Below are positions 9,981-19,670 of a stretch of DNA of 64,000 nucleotides, piece after piece (position 1 is the first letter of the stretch; each line of letters opens with the position of its first letter). The stretch comes from Aliidiomarina sp. (GTDB taxonomy: Bacteria > Pseudomonadota > Gammaproteobacteria > Enterobacterales > Alteromonadaceae), in NCBI RefSeq assembly GCF_022565475.1, contig NZ_JAIUMR010000005.1:115675-179674 (forward strand). The letters run 5' to 3'. The notes under the pieces are model-generated. The model had not been told where the DNA came from and did not search any database. It saw only the letters and a list, made by a program, of their open reading frames with translations. The position numbers and the translations under genes are program-made.

Positions 9981-10610
9981 CTATTTTTTGCGTGCGCGCA
10001 GTACATCGATGACATCACTTAACTGCAGGTCGCGGGCTTGCAACACCACGGTTAAGTGGTAGAGCAGGTCCGCGCTTTCGTTAAGTAGGGCATCGTCGTC
10101 TTGAGCGACCGCAGCGAGAGCCACTTCGACGCCTTCTTCACCAACTTTTTGTGCGCAGCGGCGAATACCGCTCGCGAGTAGCTCGGCGGTGTAGCTGCTG
10201 CCCGCATCGCCGTTGGCGAGTTCTGCTTTACGCTGTTTGACGGTGTTTTCCAGCTCGATCAGTTCACTGATGGCTGGAATCTCCGGCGGTAACCAACAGC
10301 TTTCAGTGCCTAAGTGGCAGGTCGGGCCGTGTGGCTTGGCCAACACCAACAGCGAGTCTTGATCGCAGTCAGCCGTGACGGATACTAGCTCAAGTACGTG
10401 TCCGGAGCTTTCCCCTTTGGTCCACAAGCGTTGCTTGCTGCGGCTGAAGAAAGTAACGTGACCACTCTGCATGGTATGGCTCAGTGCCTCACGGTTCATG
10501 TAGCCTTGCATGAGGACACGGCCACTGATGCTGTCTTGCACCACAGCAGGCAAGAGGTCATCCATTTTTTGCCAAGCGAGTTGGTCGAGGTTATTGCCAT
10601 CAACAATCAT
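9981..10610 (-). CDS. hisI: Bifunctional phosphoribosyl-AMP cyclohydrolase / phosphoribosyl-ATP pyrophosphatase
   Basis: HisI(E) catalyses steps 2 and 3 of histidine synthesis. Residues 1-115 form the cyclohydrolase domain with GYMNREAL, the zinc/magnesium site [10 protein letters not shown] and the CHLGTESCW segment. Residues 120-209 form the MazG-like pyrophosphatase domain with [13 protein letters not shown] and [10 protein letters not shown]. The length of 209 residues is close to the 203 of E. coli HisI. It is the last gene of the his operon. Unusually, the 103-base gap to hisF holds a nested inverted repeat, whereas the other his genes overlap or nearly touch. Confidence 0.96.
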   Translation of the reverse strand: MIVDGNNLDQLAWQKMDDLLPAVVQDSISGRVLMQGYMNREALSHTMQSGHVTFFSRSKQRLWTKGESSGHVLELVSVTADCDQDSLLVLAKPHGPTCHLGTESCWLPPEIPAISELIELENTVKQRKAELANGDAGSSYTAELLASGIRRCAQKVGEEGVEVALAAVAQDDDALLNESADLLYHLTVVLQARDLQLSDVIDVLRARKK

Positions 10611-10624
10611 GTTGGATCCCTATT

Positions 10625-10686
10625 AAAGTGAATTCTATTCAGGTTAGGCTCAATATAAAGTGAATCGTATTCATGTTGAGCCTAAC
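10625..10686. repeat. Nested repeats in the hisF-hisI gap
   Basis: GTTAGGCTCAA (10643-10653) and TTGAGCCTAAC (10676-10686) are an exact 11-bp inverted repeat. Two small palindromes TGAAT-N3-ATTCA lie at 10629-10641 and 10661-10673, each preceded by AAAG and each beginning a partial direct repeat. The unit could be a REP-like extragenic palindrome, an mRNA-stability hairpin inside the his transcript, or paired operator sites. The N3 spacing does not fit the N4 of an ArgR box. Confidence 0.6.
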
Positions 10687-10713
10687 TAAGTGTGATCGAG
10701 TCGGGCGAATCGA

Positions 10714-11487
10714 CTAAGGCCGAATAATCACGCCGGAGCTGCGCAGCTCAGTTTTTAAATCCGGAATTGCAATCACGCCTTTATGAAAGACCGAAGCGGC
10801 GAGCGCACCGTCGACGTTGGCTTGTTGAAACACCTCGATAAAATGTTCAACCGAACCGGCACCGCCTGAGGCGATGAGTGGTACGTTGCAGGCTGCGCGA
10901 ATCGCTTTTAACTGCTGAATATCATAGCCATTGCGTACGCCGTCTTGATTCATACAGTTCAGCACGATTTCACCGGCACCGCGCGCGATCACTTCTTGCA
11001 CCCAGTCGGCGGTTTGCCAACTGGTTTTCTGCGTGCGAGTCTCGTCACCAGTGAATTGATAGACGTCGTAGGTTCCGGTCTCTTGGTTATAAAAGCTGTC
11101 GATGCCAATGACAACGCACTGTTGACCAAACTCAGAAACCAGTTCGTTAATTAGCTCAGGGCGGCGCAGAGCCGGTGAATTGACCGATATTTTATCCGCG
11201 CCCATGGCCAGAATTTCGCGCGCTTGCTCAATCGACTGAATGCCACCCGCAACGGCGAATGGGATGTTAATCACTTCGGCAACGCGGCTGACCCAGGACT
11301 TGTCGACCACGCGACCATCGGACGATGCGGTGATGTCATAAAAGACTAATTCATCGGCACCTTCTTCGGCGTAGCGTTTCGCCAGAGGCACAATGTCACC
11401 AACAATTTCGTGATTACGGAACTGCACGCCTTTGACGACTTGACCGTCACGAACGTCGAGGCACGGAATTATGCGTTTTGCCAGCAT
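10714..11487 (-). CDS. hisF: Imidazole glycerol phosphate synthase, cyclase subunit
   Basis: HisF is the (beta/alpha)8-barrel that joins PRFAR with ammonia delivered by HisH to make imidazole glycerol phosphate and AICAR. The start [12 protein letters not shown] contains the catalytic Asp 11, and [10 protein letters not shown] near residue 130 holds the second catalytic Asp. Phosphate sites AVAGGI and ASGGAGS are present. The length of 257 residues matches the family. It overlaps hisA by 19 bases, consistent with translational coupling. Confidence 0.97.
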   Translation of the reverse strand: MLAKRIIPCLDVRDGQVVKGVQFRNHEIVGDIVPLAKRYAEEGADELVFYDITASSDGRVVDKSWVSRVAEVINIPFAVAGGIQSIEQAREILAMGADKISVNSPALRRPELINELVSEFGQQCVVIGIDSFYNQETGTYDVYQFTGDETRTQKTSWQTADWVQEVIARGAGEIVLNCMNQDGVRNGYDIQQLKAIRAACNVPLIASGGAGSVEHFIEVFQQANVDGALAASVFHKGVIAIPDLKTELRSSGVIIRP

Positions 11488-12206
11488 GTGAGTGCCTCCG
11501 GTAAGGTGAATTGGCCGGTCAGCAGTGACTTGCCGAGAATGACACTATCGCAATTGGCGCTTTTTAATGTTTCCAGCTCAGCTAAGCTAGCAACACCGCC
11601 GGACGCTTGCCAGATAATGCTCGGATAGGCGCGTTTGAGAACGCGGTAAAGCTCGACATTGCTACCCGCTAAGGTGCCGTCGCGGCTGATATCGGTGCAA
11701 AGTACATGCTTCAAACCACGTGCTTGGTAGCGGTCGAGCACGTCTTCTAGACGCACTTCACTGGTGCTTTGCCAGCCATGGGTGGCAAGCCAGCGGTTGC
11801 CTTGCTCGTCAATATTGATGTCGAGCGCTAAGACAATTGCTTCCGGCCCAAACTCGTCGAGCCAACCTAAGACTTCGTCAACAGCGGTGACGGCTTTTGA
11901 GCCAATTACAGCGCGCTGAACACCAGCGGCTAATAAGTTAGCGACGTCGTCGCGGCTGCGAATACCGCCGCCGGTTTGAATCGGTAAGCCAGTGACGGTG
12001 ACAATTTCGGTGAGTAAGTTCAGCTGGCGCTTGCTCGTATCGCGAGCGCCGTCAAGGTCGACTAAATGAAGAAATTCTGCGCCTTCATCACGATACTGCA
12101 GTGCAACAGCCACCGGATTGCTGTGGTAGGTGGTTTGCTGGTTAAAGTCACCTTTGAGCAGGCGAACGACGTTACCGTCAATTAAATCGAGAGCTGGAAT
12201 TAGCAT
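11469..12206 (-). CDS. hisA: ProFAR isomerase (HisA)
   Basis: HisA isomerises the aminoaldose ProFAR to PRFAR. It is a 245-residue TIM barrel, identical in length to the E. coli enzyme. [11 protein letters not shown] carries the first catalytic Asp, TGGGIRS the phosphate loop, and [12 protein letters not shown] the second catalytic Asp. It overlaps hisF by 19 bases and hisH by 7 bases. Confidence 0.97.
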   Translation of the reverse strand: MLIPALDLIDGNVVRLLKGDFNQQTTYHSNPVAVALQYRDEGAEFLHLVDLDGARDTSKRQLNLLTEIVTVTGLPIQTGGGIRSRDDVANLLAAGVQRAVIGSKAVTAVDEVLGWLDEFGPEAIVLALDINIDEQGNRWLATHGWQSTSEVRLEDVLDRYQARGLKHVLCTDISRDGTLAGSNVELYRVLKRAYPSIIWQASGGVASLAELETLKSANCDSVILGKSLLTGQFTLPEALTCWQNA

Positions 12207-12823
12207 GTAAACTCCAAGAAATTCTGTAAAACACGCGCACCGTCGGCGCCAGAGCGTTCAGGGTGAAATTGCACACCGAGGAAATTGCCATTGGCGATCG
12301 CAGCGGCAAACGGTTGGCCATAGTCACAACTGGCAATGGTGGCGCCGTCAACCGGTGCGGCAAAGCTGTGGACAAAGTAAAACCATGGCTGTTCGAGATC
12401 TTGAAACAGCGGGTGATCGCTGACTTCCGTACGGTTCCAACCCATGTGCGGTAATGGCAAACCGACTTGGCTGCGCAGCCGCTCAATGTGCGTCGGAATG
12501 ACACCAAGGGCAGGCACTGGCTCCGCGGCACGAGTTTCAGTTGAATAACGCGTCAGCATTTGCATCCCCAAACAAATCCCCAATACCGGCTGCGTTAACC
12601 CTTGCAAGGTGCTGACTAAGTCGATCTCGTGCAAGGCGCGCATTGCGGCTTCAGCAGTGCCTACGCCGGGTAAAACCACGCGTTCAGCATTGCGGATGAT
12701 TTCAGGGTCAGCACTAATGACTGGCTCAACGCCGAGGCGACGAAAGGCGAAGGCCACTGAAGCTAGGTTGGCAACCCGGGTATTGACGATGACTAGATTG
12801 TTGTTTGCAGCGGACGTACTCAT
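12200..12823 (-). CDS. hisH: Imidazole glycerol phosphate synthase, glutaminase subunit
   Basis: HisH is the class I glutaminase that supplies ammonia to HisF. The nucleophile elbow GICLGMQML holds the catalytic Cys, and FHPERSG near the C-terminus supplies the His-Glu pair. [10 protein letters not shown] is the oxyanion region. The 207 residues are slightly longer than usual (about 196) because of an extended Ser/Ala/Asn start. It shares a 4-base overlap with hisB and 7 bases with hisA. Confidence 0.96.
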   Translation of the reverse strand: MSTSAANNNLVIVNTRVANLASVAFAFRRLGVEPVISADPEIIRNAERVVLPGVGTAEAAMRALHEIDLVSTLQGLTQPVLGICLGMQMLTRYSTETRAAEPVPALGVIPTHIERLRSQVGLPLPHMGWNRTEVSDHPLFQDLEQPWFYFVHSFAAPVDGATIASCDYGQPFAAAIANGNFLGVQFHPERSGADGARVLQNFLEFTC

Positions 12824-13893
12824 GCCAAAACACCCTTGCTTGACGGCATTTCATTGCCTTGACGCCGAATCGCCTGACGCAGGGCGCGGCCAAAGACTTT
12901 AAACAGGCCCTCCACTTGGTGGTGCGCGTTGCCTTCGGTGGTGCTTAAGTGCAGCGAGATTTTCATGCTGTCGCACAGTGAACGGAAGAAATGTGGCACC
13001 ATTTGGGTCGCCAATTGACCCACGTTCTCGGCGCTAAAGTCAGCGTCGAAGACCAAATAGGGACGACCCGAAATATCGAGCACACACTCGGCGCGGCATT
13101 CGTCCATTGGTAAGACAAAACCGAAGCGGCCAATGCCACGTTTGTCACCAAGGGCTTTGTGTAATGCTTCGCCCAACGCTAATGCAGTGTCTTCGACACT
13201 GTGGTGATCGTCGATGTGGAGGTCGCCGTCGACGGTGACTTGTAAGGAAAAGCCGCCGTGGGTGGCAATTTGCTCAAGCATGTGGTCGAAGAAGCCAATG
13301 CCGGTCGCAAGTTTCACCGGACCCGCTTCGTCGAGGTTTACTTGTACACGAATGTCGGTCTCGCGGGTGGTACGAACAACTTCAGCAGTGCGCGGCTTGG
13401 TGGTCAATTGCTTAACGATTTGCGCCCAACCATTGACGCCACGCTCATAGCGAATACCGGCGATACCCATGTTTTCTGCTAATTCAAGGTCAGTTTGACG
13501 GTCGCCAATGACAGCGGACGTGGTGAAGTCGACTTTACCTTGTTGCAAGTAGTCTTTCACCAAACCGAGCTTGGGTTTACGGCAGGTGCAGTTGTCTTCT
13601 GGGAAGTGCGGACAAATCAGCACATCGTCAAAGCGAATGCCATGGGCGGTAAAAAGATCCATCATGGCGTTGTGGGGGGGATCAAAGTCCGCCTGCGGAA
13701 AGCTGTCGGTGCCAAGTCCGTCTTGATTGCTGACCATGACAAGACGATAGCCGGCAGCTTGGAGGTCTTGCAGGGCGTTAATCACGCCCGGTTCGTAAAC
13801 AAGTTTTGCGAGGCTATCGAGTTGTTTGTCGACCGCTGGCTCTTCCACTAAGGTGCCGTCACGATCGATAAAGAGAATTTTTTGCTGACTCAT
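12820..13893 (-). CDS. hisB: Bifunctional histidinol-phosphatase / IGP dehydratase
   Basis: HisB carries two activities of the pathway. Residues 1-165 are a HAD phosphatase with [20 protein letters not shown] and the zinc-binding loop [11 protein letters not shown]. Residues 168-357 are the imidazoleglycerol-phosphate dehydratase with [24 protein letters not shown] and [12 protein letters not shown], the manganese-binding His clusters. The 357 residues match the fused enteric-type enzyme (355 in E. coli). It starts 2 bases after hisC and overlaps hisH by 4 bases. Confidence 0.97.
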   Translation of the reverse strand: MSQQKILFIDRDGTLVEEPAVDKQLDSLAKLVYEPGVINALQDLQAAGYRLVMVSNQDGLGTDSFPQADFDPPHNAMMDLFTAHGIRFDDVLICPHFPEDNCTCRKPKLGLVKDYLQQGKVDFTTSAVIGDRQTDLELAENMGIAGIRYERGVNGWAQIVKQLTTKPRTAEVVRTTRETDIRVQVNLDEAGPVKLATGIGFFDHMLEQIATHGGFSLQVTVDGDLHIDDHHSVEDTALALGEALHKALGDKRGIGRFGFVLPMDECRAECVLDISGRPYLVFDADFSAENVGQLATQMVPHFFRSLCDSMKISLHLSTTEGNAHHQVEGLFKVFGRALRQAIRRQGNEMPSSKGVLA

Positions 13894-13895
13894 GG

Positions 13896-15053
13896 TTATG
13901 CTCCTGCCTTGTTGGCTTTAAAGTCATCAAGGACTGCCAGTAACTGTTGATTTTCGCTGGCGCTGCCGACGGTAATACGGACGCAATTGCTGAGGCCAAC
14001 TTGCGACGATTGATTACGAATCAGAACACCGGCTTGAATGCAGTGTTGCATCAGGGCGTCGGCGTCGGACACTGCCAGTAAAATAAAGTTAGTGACCGAG
14101 TTGTAGACCTGTTTGACCCATGAATAACCTTGCAATGCGACCGCAAGTTTAGCGCGCTCAGCGATGGTTTGCGCGGTGTTTTCGCGCACCCGTGCTTGTT
14201 CTTTCGAGCTCAACGCCTGCTGCGCCACCTGAATGCTTAAATCTGGCAACGGGTACGGCGCGAGAACCGGTAATAAGGCCTGAACTAAATCCGCGTTAGT
14301 CAGCGTAAAGCCGACTCGAATCCCGGCCAAGCCAAAGGCTTTGGATAAGGTGCGCATGACAATCACGTGGGGATTCTGGTCAATCGCGCTGATCATGGAT
14401 ACGTTCGAGTTACCCTGCAAAGTATTTGAATTCGCATAGGCGGCCGGTGACCGTGCTTGGGCAAATTCAATGTAGGCTTCGTCGATGACGACCAGTGCAC
14501 GGTTCTGACAGAGTTTAATCACCCGTTGCATGTCATCTCGATTCAACGCGTTACCGAGTGGGTTTGACGGATTGCACAAAAATACCACTTTAATACCCGG
14601 CTCATTCGCTAATGCCTGTTCGATGCCGGCAAGATCGAGCTGCCAGTTGTCAGCGCGTAACGGCACAGCAACGGCTTCGTTATTGTTAATCGCGGCGCTA
14701 ATCGCATACATGCCGTAGGTTGGCGGGCAAATCAAAATTTTATCGCGACCCGGCTCACAGAAGGTGCGAATTAACAGCTCAATGCTTTCGTCACTGCCAC
14801 GGTGGCTGATCACTTGATTGCCGGCCACACCGGCATAGTGGGCATAGGACTGATTCAGCGCCTGATTTTGAAAATCCGGATAGCGGTTCAAGCCTTCTGT
14901 TTTTACGCTGTAGCTCTGAGAGTAGGGTGATTCATTCGCATTGAGCCAGACATTACCGCCGGACATGCTGCGACGCGCTGACGCGTAGGGCGTAAATGAA
15001 CGCAAGTGCTCGCGCATGAGCGTATTGACTAAGTTGGCAACAGTAGTGCTCAT
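13896..15053 (-). CDS. hisC: Histidinol-phosphate aminotransferase
   Basis: HisC is a class I/II PLP aminotransferase converting imidazole-acetol phosphate to histidinol phosphate. WLNANESPY near residue 36, [28 protein letters not shown] and [11 protein letters not shown] (PLP lysine) are all in order. The 385 residues exceed the 356 of E. coli, with extra sequence around residues 205-225 (Ser/Asn-rich [14 protein letters not shown]). Its ATG overlaps the hisD stop by one base. Confidence 0.96.
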   Translation of the reverse strand: MSTTVANLVNTLMREHLRSFTPYASARRSMSGGNVWLNANESPYSQSYSVKTEGLNRYPDFQNQALNQSYAHYAGVAGNQVISHRGSDESIELLIRTFCEPGRDKILICPPTYGMYAISAAINNNEAVAVPLRADNWQLDLAGIEQALANEPGIKVVFLCNPSNPLGNALNRDDMQRVIKLCQNRALVVIDEAYIEFAQARSPAAYANSNTLQGNSNVSMISAIDQNPHVIVMRTLSKAFGLAGIRVGFTLTNADLVQALLPVLAPYPLPDLSIQVAQQALSSKEQARVRENTAQTIAERAKLAVALQGYSWVKQVYNSVTNFILLAVSDADALMQHCIQAGVLIRNQSSQVGLSNCVRITVGSASENQQLLAVLDDFKANKAGA

Positions 15054-16408
15054 TAACGTGTCTCCGAGGTGGTTTGTTCTTTGGCTAAATCGTTTTGCAT
15101 TCGTGCGCTGTCTAAACGCAGCGACACAGCGCGTAAATGCGCATCAAGCTGTTCTTCAGCGGCTAAGTCAATTAAGGTTTTCCCCAAGTTTTGCAGGCCG
15201 CTGGCAGAGACCGTTTGCACGGTATAGCGACGATAAAAATCGAGAAGGCCAAGACTACTGTAGTTACGGGCGAAACCGTAGGTTGGCAACACGTGATTCG
15301 TACCTGTCGCATAGTCGCCGCCTGACTCTGGCGTGTAGTGCCCAACAAAAATCGAGCCTGCGTTGGTCAGTTGTGGCAAATAGGTATCGGTGTCGTCGAA
15401 CTGCAGTAACAAGTGCTCGGGTGCGTACGCTTGGCTAATCGCCACTGCTTCGTCAAGGTCGCACGTGAGAATAAGCGCACTGGCACTTAATGCTTGGCTG
15501 GCAATGGATTGGCGTGGCAATGCAGCGAGTTGTGCAGTGAGTTCTGCTTGCACTTGCGCAATCAGGCTACGGCTCGGTGACAATAAAATCACTTGTGAGT
15601 CAGGGCCGTGCTCGGCTTGGGAAAGTAAGTCGGCAGCGACAAAAGCGGGCTCGGCGCTGTCATCGGCGATGACCAAAATTTCCGAGGGACCAGCAGGCAT
15701 ATCAATCGCTGGGCCGCCAGCAATCTGACTTACCTGCTGTTTCGCTTCGGTGACATAAGCGTTACCCGGACCAAAAATCTTGTCGACTTTGGCAATGCTG
15801 TCGGTGCCTAACGCGAGTGCGGCAATCGCTTGCGCGCCGCCGCCAAGGCAGACTTGCGTGACGCCACATTTTACGGCGGCATAGCAAATCGCTGGGGAAA
15901 GCTCGCCACTAGCGCTCGGCGGGCTAATTAGAATGCGCTCTTGGCAACCGGCGATTTGCGCTGGGATACCCAGCATCAAAACCGTGCTTGGTAAGCTAGC
16001 ACTGCCGCCAGGAATGTATAAACCGACACGCTCAAGGGCCTGAAAACGCTGTTCGCAGACCACGCCTGGCATGGTTTCGACGCGAATATCCTGAGGTTGT
16101 TGAGCAAGGTGGAACTGGCGAATATTCGCGTAGGCTTGGTCGATAGCTCGTTTGACTTGCTCTGGTGCCTGCGCAGCTAGCGCTTCAACGGTTGCCATGG
16201 CGAGCACAGGGCTGGCAAGGCTCACGCCGTCGAATTGTGCTGTGTAGTCGAGTAATGCTTGGTCGCCACCGTTTGCCACGGCATCAATAATCGCGGCGAC
16301 TTGTTGTTGTAAACGCTCACTCACCGCCTGTGTCGGGCGGGCAAGGGCGTCATTCCGTTGTTGTAGCGTCAGAGCTTGCCAATCAAGCACTTGCACATCA
16401 GTTGCCAT
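15053..16408 (-). CDS. hisD: Histidinol dehydrogenase
   Basis: HisD performs the last two oxidations from histidinol to histidine with NAD+ and a zinc ion. Landmarks are GLYIPGGSASLPSTV, KIFGPGNAYVTEAKQ, DMPAGPSEILVI, LLSQAEHGPDSQV (zinc ligand region) and the C-terminal NHVLPTYGFARNYSSL. The protein has 451 residues, slightly longer than the 434 of E. coli because of a charged tail. It starts 3 bases after hisG. Confidence 0.97.
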   Translation of the reverse strand: MATDVQVLDWQALTLQQRNDALARPTQAVSERLQQQVAAIIDAVANGGDQALLDYTAQFDGVSLASPVLAMATVEALAAQAPEQVKRAIDQAYANIRQFHLAQQPQDIRVETMPGVVCEQRFQALERVGLYIPGGSASLPSTVLMLGIPAQIAGCQERILISPPSASGELSPAICYAAVKCGVTQVCLGGGAQAIAALALGTDSIAKVDKIFGPGNAYVTEAKQQVSQIAGGPAIDMPAGPSEILVIADDSAEPAFVAADLLSQAEHGPDSQVILLSPSRSLIAQVQAELTAQLAALPRQSIASQALSASALILTCDLDEAVAISQAYAPEHLLLQFDDTDTYLPQLTNAGSIFVGHYTPESGGDYATGTNHVLPTYGFARNYSSLGLLDFYRRYTVQTVSASGLQNLGKTLIDLAAEEQLDAHLRAVSLRLDSARMQNDLAKEQTTSETR

Positions 16409-16411
16409 GGT

Positions 16412-17308
16412 TTACCCCATCATCTTCTCAATTGGCATGACTAGAATTGAGCTACAGCCCAATGCTTTCAGCTGTTCCATGGTTTCCCAGAACAGGTTTT
16501 CGGTGCTGACGACGTGGACAGCAACTTGCTCGTCCGTGTGGCTCAGAGCCAAAACCGTTGGCCGTTCAGCGCCGGGAAGAATTGCTTCAACTTCAGCGAG
16601 TTTATCTTTCGGTGCGTGTAGCATGATGTATTTGCTTTCTTTCGCCAGCTGAACACCGTCAAGGCGAGCAAGCAGTTTGCTAACCAGTGATTGCTTTTCC
16701 TCGCTGAGTGATTCCGCGCGCTGAATCAATTGTACTTGTGAGCGGAAAATAACGTCCTTCTCAACGAGGCCGTTCGCTTCTAACGTTGCGCCGGTGGAAA
16801 CTAAGTCACAAATAGCGTCCGCTAAACCAGCGCGCGGAGCGACTTCGACTGAACCAGTGAGCATCACTGGCTTGGCATCGACGCCTTGTTGCTGCAGATA
16901 GTTTTCTAAAATTCGTGGGTAGGTCGTAGCAATTTTACAACCGTTTAAATCATTTAAGCCTTGGTAGTTGCCTTCTTTTGGCACGGCAACGCTGAGGCGA
17001 CAATAACCGAAGTCGAGTCGACGCAGCTGTTGAAATTGATTCGGCTGCTTCTTAATCGCGCGCTCGAGGCGCTCTTCTTCCAGCACGTTTTCGCCGACGA
17101 GTCCTAAATCGACCACACCGTCCATAACCAAGCCGGGAATATCGTCGTCGCGCACGCGCAGAAGATCAATCGGGTGGCTGGTGCTGTGTGCCATCAAACG
17201 CTGCTCGTGTAAGTTAAATTTAACGCCACAGGCTTCTAATAACTTCATCGATTCTTTGCTGAGACGCCCTGATTTCTGCACGGCAATCGTTAAACGGCTG
17301 TTATTCAT
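16412..17308 (-). CDS. hisG: ATP phosphoribosyltransferase (long form)
   Basis: HisG makes phosphoribosyl-ATP, the committed and histidine-feedback-inhibited step. The protein starts [16 protein letters not shown] and contains [35 protein letters not shown] and the PRPP-binding [11 protein letters not shown]. It has the C-terminal ACT-like regulatory domain and ends [13 protein letters not shown], so it is the long hexameric HisG. The open frame runs 23 codons further upstream, but the ATG at 17308 has AAGGT just ahead and yields 298 residues (299 in E. coli). It is the first structural gene after the attenuator. Confidence 0.97.
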   Translation of the reverse strand: MNNSRLTIAVQKSGRLSKESMKLLEACGVKFNLHEQRLMAHSTSHPIDLLRVRDDDIPGLVMDGVVDLGLVGENVLEEERLERAIKKQPNQFQQLRRLDFGYCRLSVAVPKEGNYQGLNDLNGCKIATTYPRILENYLQQQGVDAKPVMLTGSVEVAPRAGLADAICDLVSTGATLEANGLVEKDVIFRSQVQLIQRAESLSEEKQSLVSKLLARLDGVQLAKESKYIMLHAPKDKLAEVEAILPGAERPTVLALSHTDEQVAVHVVSTENLFWETMEQLKALGCSSILVMPIEKMMG

Positions 17309-17380
17309 AGTGGTTACCTTTATTGAAAATTTAAAAACTAGCAAATTAAAAGCGCAAAATTGAATAGGTAAAAGCAAGTA

Positions 17381-17414
17381 CGTAAAAGCCCCGGAAGGTA
17401 CGCTTCCGGGGCTT
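17381..17414 (-). terminator. his operon attenuator terminator
   Basis: A 12-bp GC-rich stem AAGCCCCGGAAG / CTTCCGGGGCTT with a 5-base loop lies between the leader peptide and hisG, followed on the minus strand by TTTTA. Its place directly after a His-codon leader peptide marks it as the attenuator hairpin. GGAGGT and ACCTTCC segments between leader and hairpin could form alternative structures. Confidence 0.8.
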
Positions 17415-17468
17415 CAATAGATGACAGCTTAGGAAGGTACCAAACGACCTCCCTCAAGCGAAAGGCCA

Positions 17469-17561
17469 CTAGAGGAAATGGTGATGATGACCCACAGCAG
17501 ACGCAGAGCGTAAGCCCTGAACGTTCAAGTTGTCTGCTAAGTTGTCTAGAAAAGTCATCAT
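17469..17561 (-). CDS. hisL: his operon leader peptide
   Basis: A 30-residue peptide on the minus strand, starting with two Met codons and ending GHHHHFL then TAG. Four consecutive histidine codons lie just before the stop. AAGG sits 5 bases before the first ATG. Together with the terminator hairpin downstream, this is classic histidine attenuation: ribosome stalling at His codons when charged tRNA-His is scarce favours an antiterminator. The E. coli leader has seven His codons, so the sensing run here is shorter. The call rests on position, codon run and hairpin. Confidence 0.88.
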   Translation of the reverse strand: MMTFLDNLADNLNVQGLRSASAVGHHHHFL

Positions 17562-17602
17562 CTAAGCCTTATAAATTAAACAATTTGCGAAAAGTTGTAT
17601 GA

Positions 17603-17630
17603 ATTCTATCGTCCTAAGCTCAAATTGCAA
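17603..17630 (-). promoter_or_regulatory. Probable his operon promoter
   Basis: On the minus strand TTGCAA (-35) and TAGAAT (-10) are separated by 16 bases, about 40 bases upstream of the leader peptide start. Sigma-70-like by eye only. Confidence 0.5.
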
Positions 17631-17645
17631 GCATTTTCTTCCGAC

Positions 17646-19622
17646 TTATACTTTACGTGGTAGCAACAGTGTGAAGGTTGTCCCTTCACCTTCAGTGCTT
17701 GCTACCGTGATATCACCTTTCAGTTTCTGTCGGACCAAGTTATAGACAATCGGCATGCCTAAACCTGTGCCGCCTTCATTACGCTTGGTAGTGAAGAAGG
17801 GATCAAATATTTTGCTTAAGGTGACTTCGTCCATGCCGGCGCCATTATCGATGAACCGCAAACGGATTTGGTCGCCCTCAATACGATCCGCTTGGAGGGT
17901 AATTAATGCTTTGTCATTGCCTTGGCGACCATAAAACGCGTGCCGGATCGCATTGGTGACAAGGTTTGTGATGATCTGTGCCATCGCACCTGGAATCGTC
18001 GTCATCGGTATGTCATCAGCAATGTCGACTTTATAGACAATACCTGCACGGCGAAGCTCGATCGAAAGCGTCGACATGACTTCTTCGAGATAGGTTTTTA
18101 AATTTATCTCACGTTTCTCGGCGACCATTTGGTCAACCGCGATTTGTTTAAAGTTACTAATCAGTTCACCAACGCGTGCCAAGTTTTTCTGCGTTAAGCT
18201 TAAACTGTCACTGCCACGCTCAATGAAACCACTGAGTTGATCGCGGGTTAGCTGACCTTGTTCAAGTTGTTCTTTAAGAATTGCCATGCGGTCATGCACC
18301 ATGCTGGTGCCGGTAATCGCAACGCCCAGCGGGGTATTGACTTCATGGGCAACGCCCGCGACTAAGTTTCCGAGTGCAGCCATCTTCTCCGACTCGACGA
18401 GTTTGTCTTGAGCGTCACGTAACTCATCGAGAGCGAGCAACAACTTCCCAGCCGTTTTTCGTTTATTTAGGAACATCACCACCGTCGTGAAGGCTAAGAT
18501 CAACGCGACCAAGAATGCCACGCCAATCGCCCAGAGATAAAGCCGTTGCCGATCAATGGTCCGCTCACGTGACTCCAGTAACGCCAGTTGTTCGTCAATC
18601 GCCGCACGCTGATCACGCAATTGTTGTTGCTGCACAGCGAGAACGTTCCGGTTCGCCAAAATGCGCTCGGCGAGCTCGTCACTTTCTTGCTGTTTTTGCC
18701 GCAGTTGTGCTTCTTTTTGAGTTAATTGCACTTGCTGAGCCGCGAGCGCCTCTTCACTCCGGCGCAACGTATTCTGAATTTGGCGTAATTGTTCTTCACG
18801 CTCAAATAAGATGCGTCGTTGTTCATCAAGTTCGCTTAACAACTCTTGCAAGGCCGATTGTTGCGACTCCATCAGTTGCTGTTTATCTTCGAGTGTTCCT
18901 TGCTGCGCGCGCAGCACGTTGTCGCGTTCGCGGACCGTTTGCTCGAGCATGTCAATGCGACTGAGTAGTTGTTGATTGTCGTCACGATTTTGCTCAAGCT
19001 CACTTTCCAACGTGCGCACTTGAATTTGCAGCTCAGCAGCTCGGGTTTGCGCGCGCCGGGCCATCACCGCCATTTCTAGCTCATTGCCTCGAAGGGTCAA
19101 TAAATCCGCGGTTAAGCGCAGGCCTGCACTTTCAATGCGATCGGTATTCACTTGGAAGCCCAGTCGATTCTGACTGGTGGCGACTAAATTGATCATCATT
19201 TCTTCACGGGCTGGCGAGTGTTCAGTAATCATTAAAATAGGACGCGAACGCACTTGGCCAAATGTACTGTTTAATAAATGCGATGCTGCGGGTGCAATAT
19301 AGAGAATGTCGACTTCACTAGCGTTACTTGGGCGAGTCAGCTCAACAACTTCAATATTGAGACCGCGGATGGTGCCAAGTGGAGCTGATTGTAGTTGGCG
19401 ATAAACTTGTGGGCTGCCTAACACACCGATGGTCAGCGTTTGTCGCACAGATTCATTCGGCCAGGTGACGTAATGAATCACGTTGGCAAGATAAGCAGCG
19501 CGCAATTCTTCCGGAGTAATTGCATCATTCGCTTGTGCGTGACCGAAAATCAGCAGTGCACAGGCGAGCAAAAGGAAATTGCGTAATTGACGAGAAAATT
19601 TCACCCGCATATTAGTCGGCAT
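17646..19622 (-). CDS. Sensor histidine kinase with periplasmic YfiR-like domain
   Basis: A 658-residue membrane kinase. Residues 1-31 form a signal sequence ending near AQA. Residues 35-180 resemble the YfiR/DUF4154 domain (AAYLANVIHYVTWP...), a periplasmic sensor module best known from YfiBNR control of diguanylate cyclase. Residues 180-365 are a very long Gln/Glu-rich coiled coil, followed by one transmembrane helix (about 362-386). The DHp helix carries the phosphoacceptor His 426 in AGVAHEVNTPLG, and the HATPase domain has NLVTNAIRHA, DNGAGMD and GTGLGMPIV. No response regulator gene is adjacent, so it is an orphan kinase here. The start is uncertain between Met 1 and Met 5; neither has a strong Shine-Dalgarno. 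Confidence 0.88.
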   Translation of the reverse strand: MPTNMRVKFSRQLRNFLLLACALLIFGHAQANDAITPEELRAAYLANVIHYVTWPNESVRQTLTIGVLGSPQVYRQLQSAPLGTIRGLNIEVVELTRPSNASEVDILYIAPAASHLLNSTFGQVRSRPILMITEHSPAREEMMINLVATSQNRLGFQVNTDRIESAGLRLTADLLTLRGNELEMAVMARRAQTRAAELQIQVRTLESELEQNRDDNQQLLSRIDMLEQTVRERDNVLRAQQGTLEDKQQLMESQQSALQELLSELDEQRRILFEREEQLRQIQNTLRRSEEALAAQQVQLTQKEAQLRQKQQESDELAERILANRNVLAVQQQQLRDQRAAIDEQLALLESRERTIDRQRLYLWAIGVAFLVALILAFTTVVMFLNKRKTAGKLLLALDELRDAQDKLVESEKMAALGNLVAGVAHEVNTPLGVAITGTSMVHDRMAILKEQLEQGQLTRDQLSGFIERGSDSLSLTQKNLARVGELISNFKQIAVDQMVAEKREINLKTYLEEVMSTLSIELRRAGIVYKVDIADDIPMTTIPGAMAQIITNLVTNAIRHAFYGRQGNDKALITLQADRIEGDQIRLRFIDNGAGMDEVTLSKIFDPFFTTKRNEGGTGLGMPIVYNLVRQKLKGDITVASTEGEGTTFTLLLPRKV

Positions 19623-19670
19623 CCACAGCTAGATATGAAATAATGAGCTTAGCATATCGTAAAGGACAGC

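Noticed and set aside
10629..10673. TGAAT...ATTCA palindromes as ArgR boxes
   Set aside because: ArgR boxes have four bases between half-sites and come as pairs 3 bases apart; here the gap is three and the sites are 19 bases apart.
12178..12531. Minus-strand open frame overlapping hisH and hisA
   Set aside because: It is a shadow of hisH in another frame with no family features.
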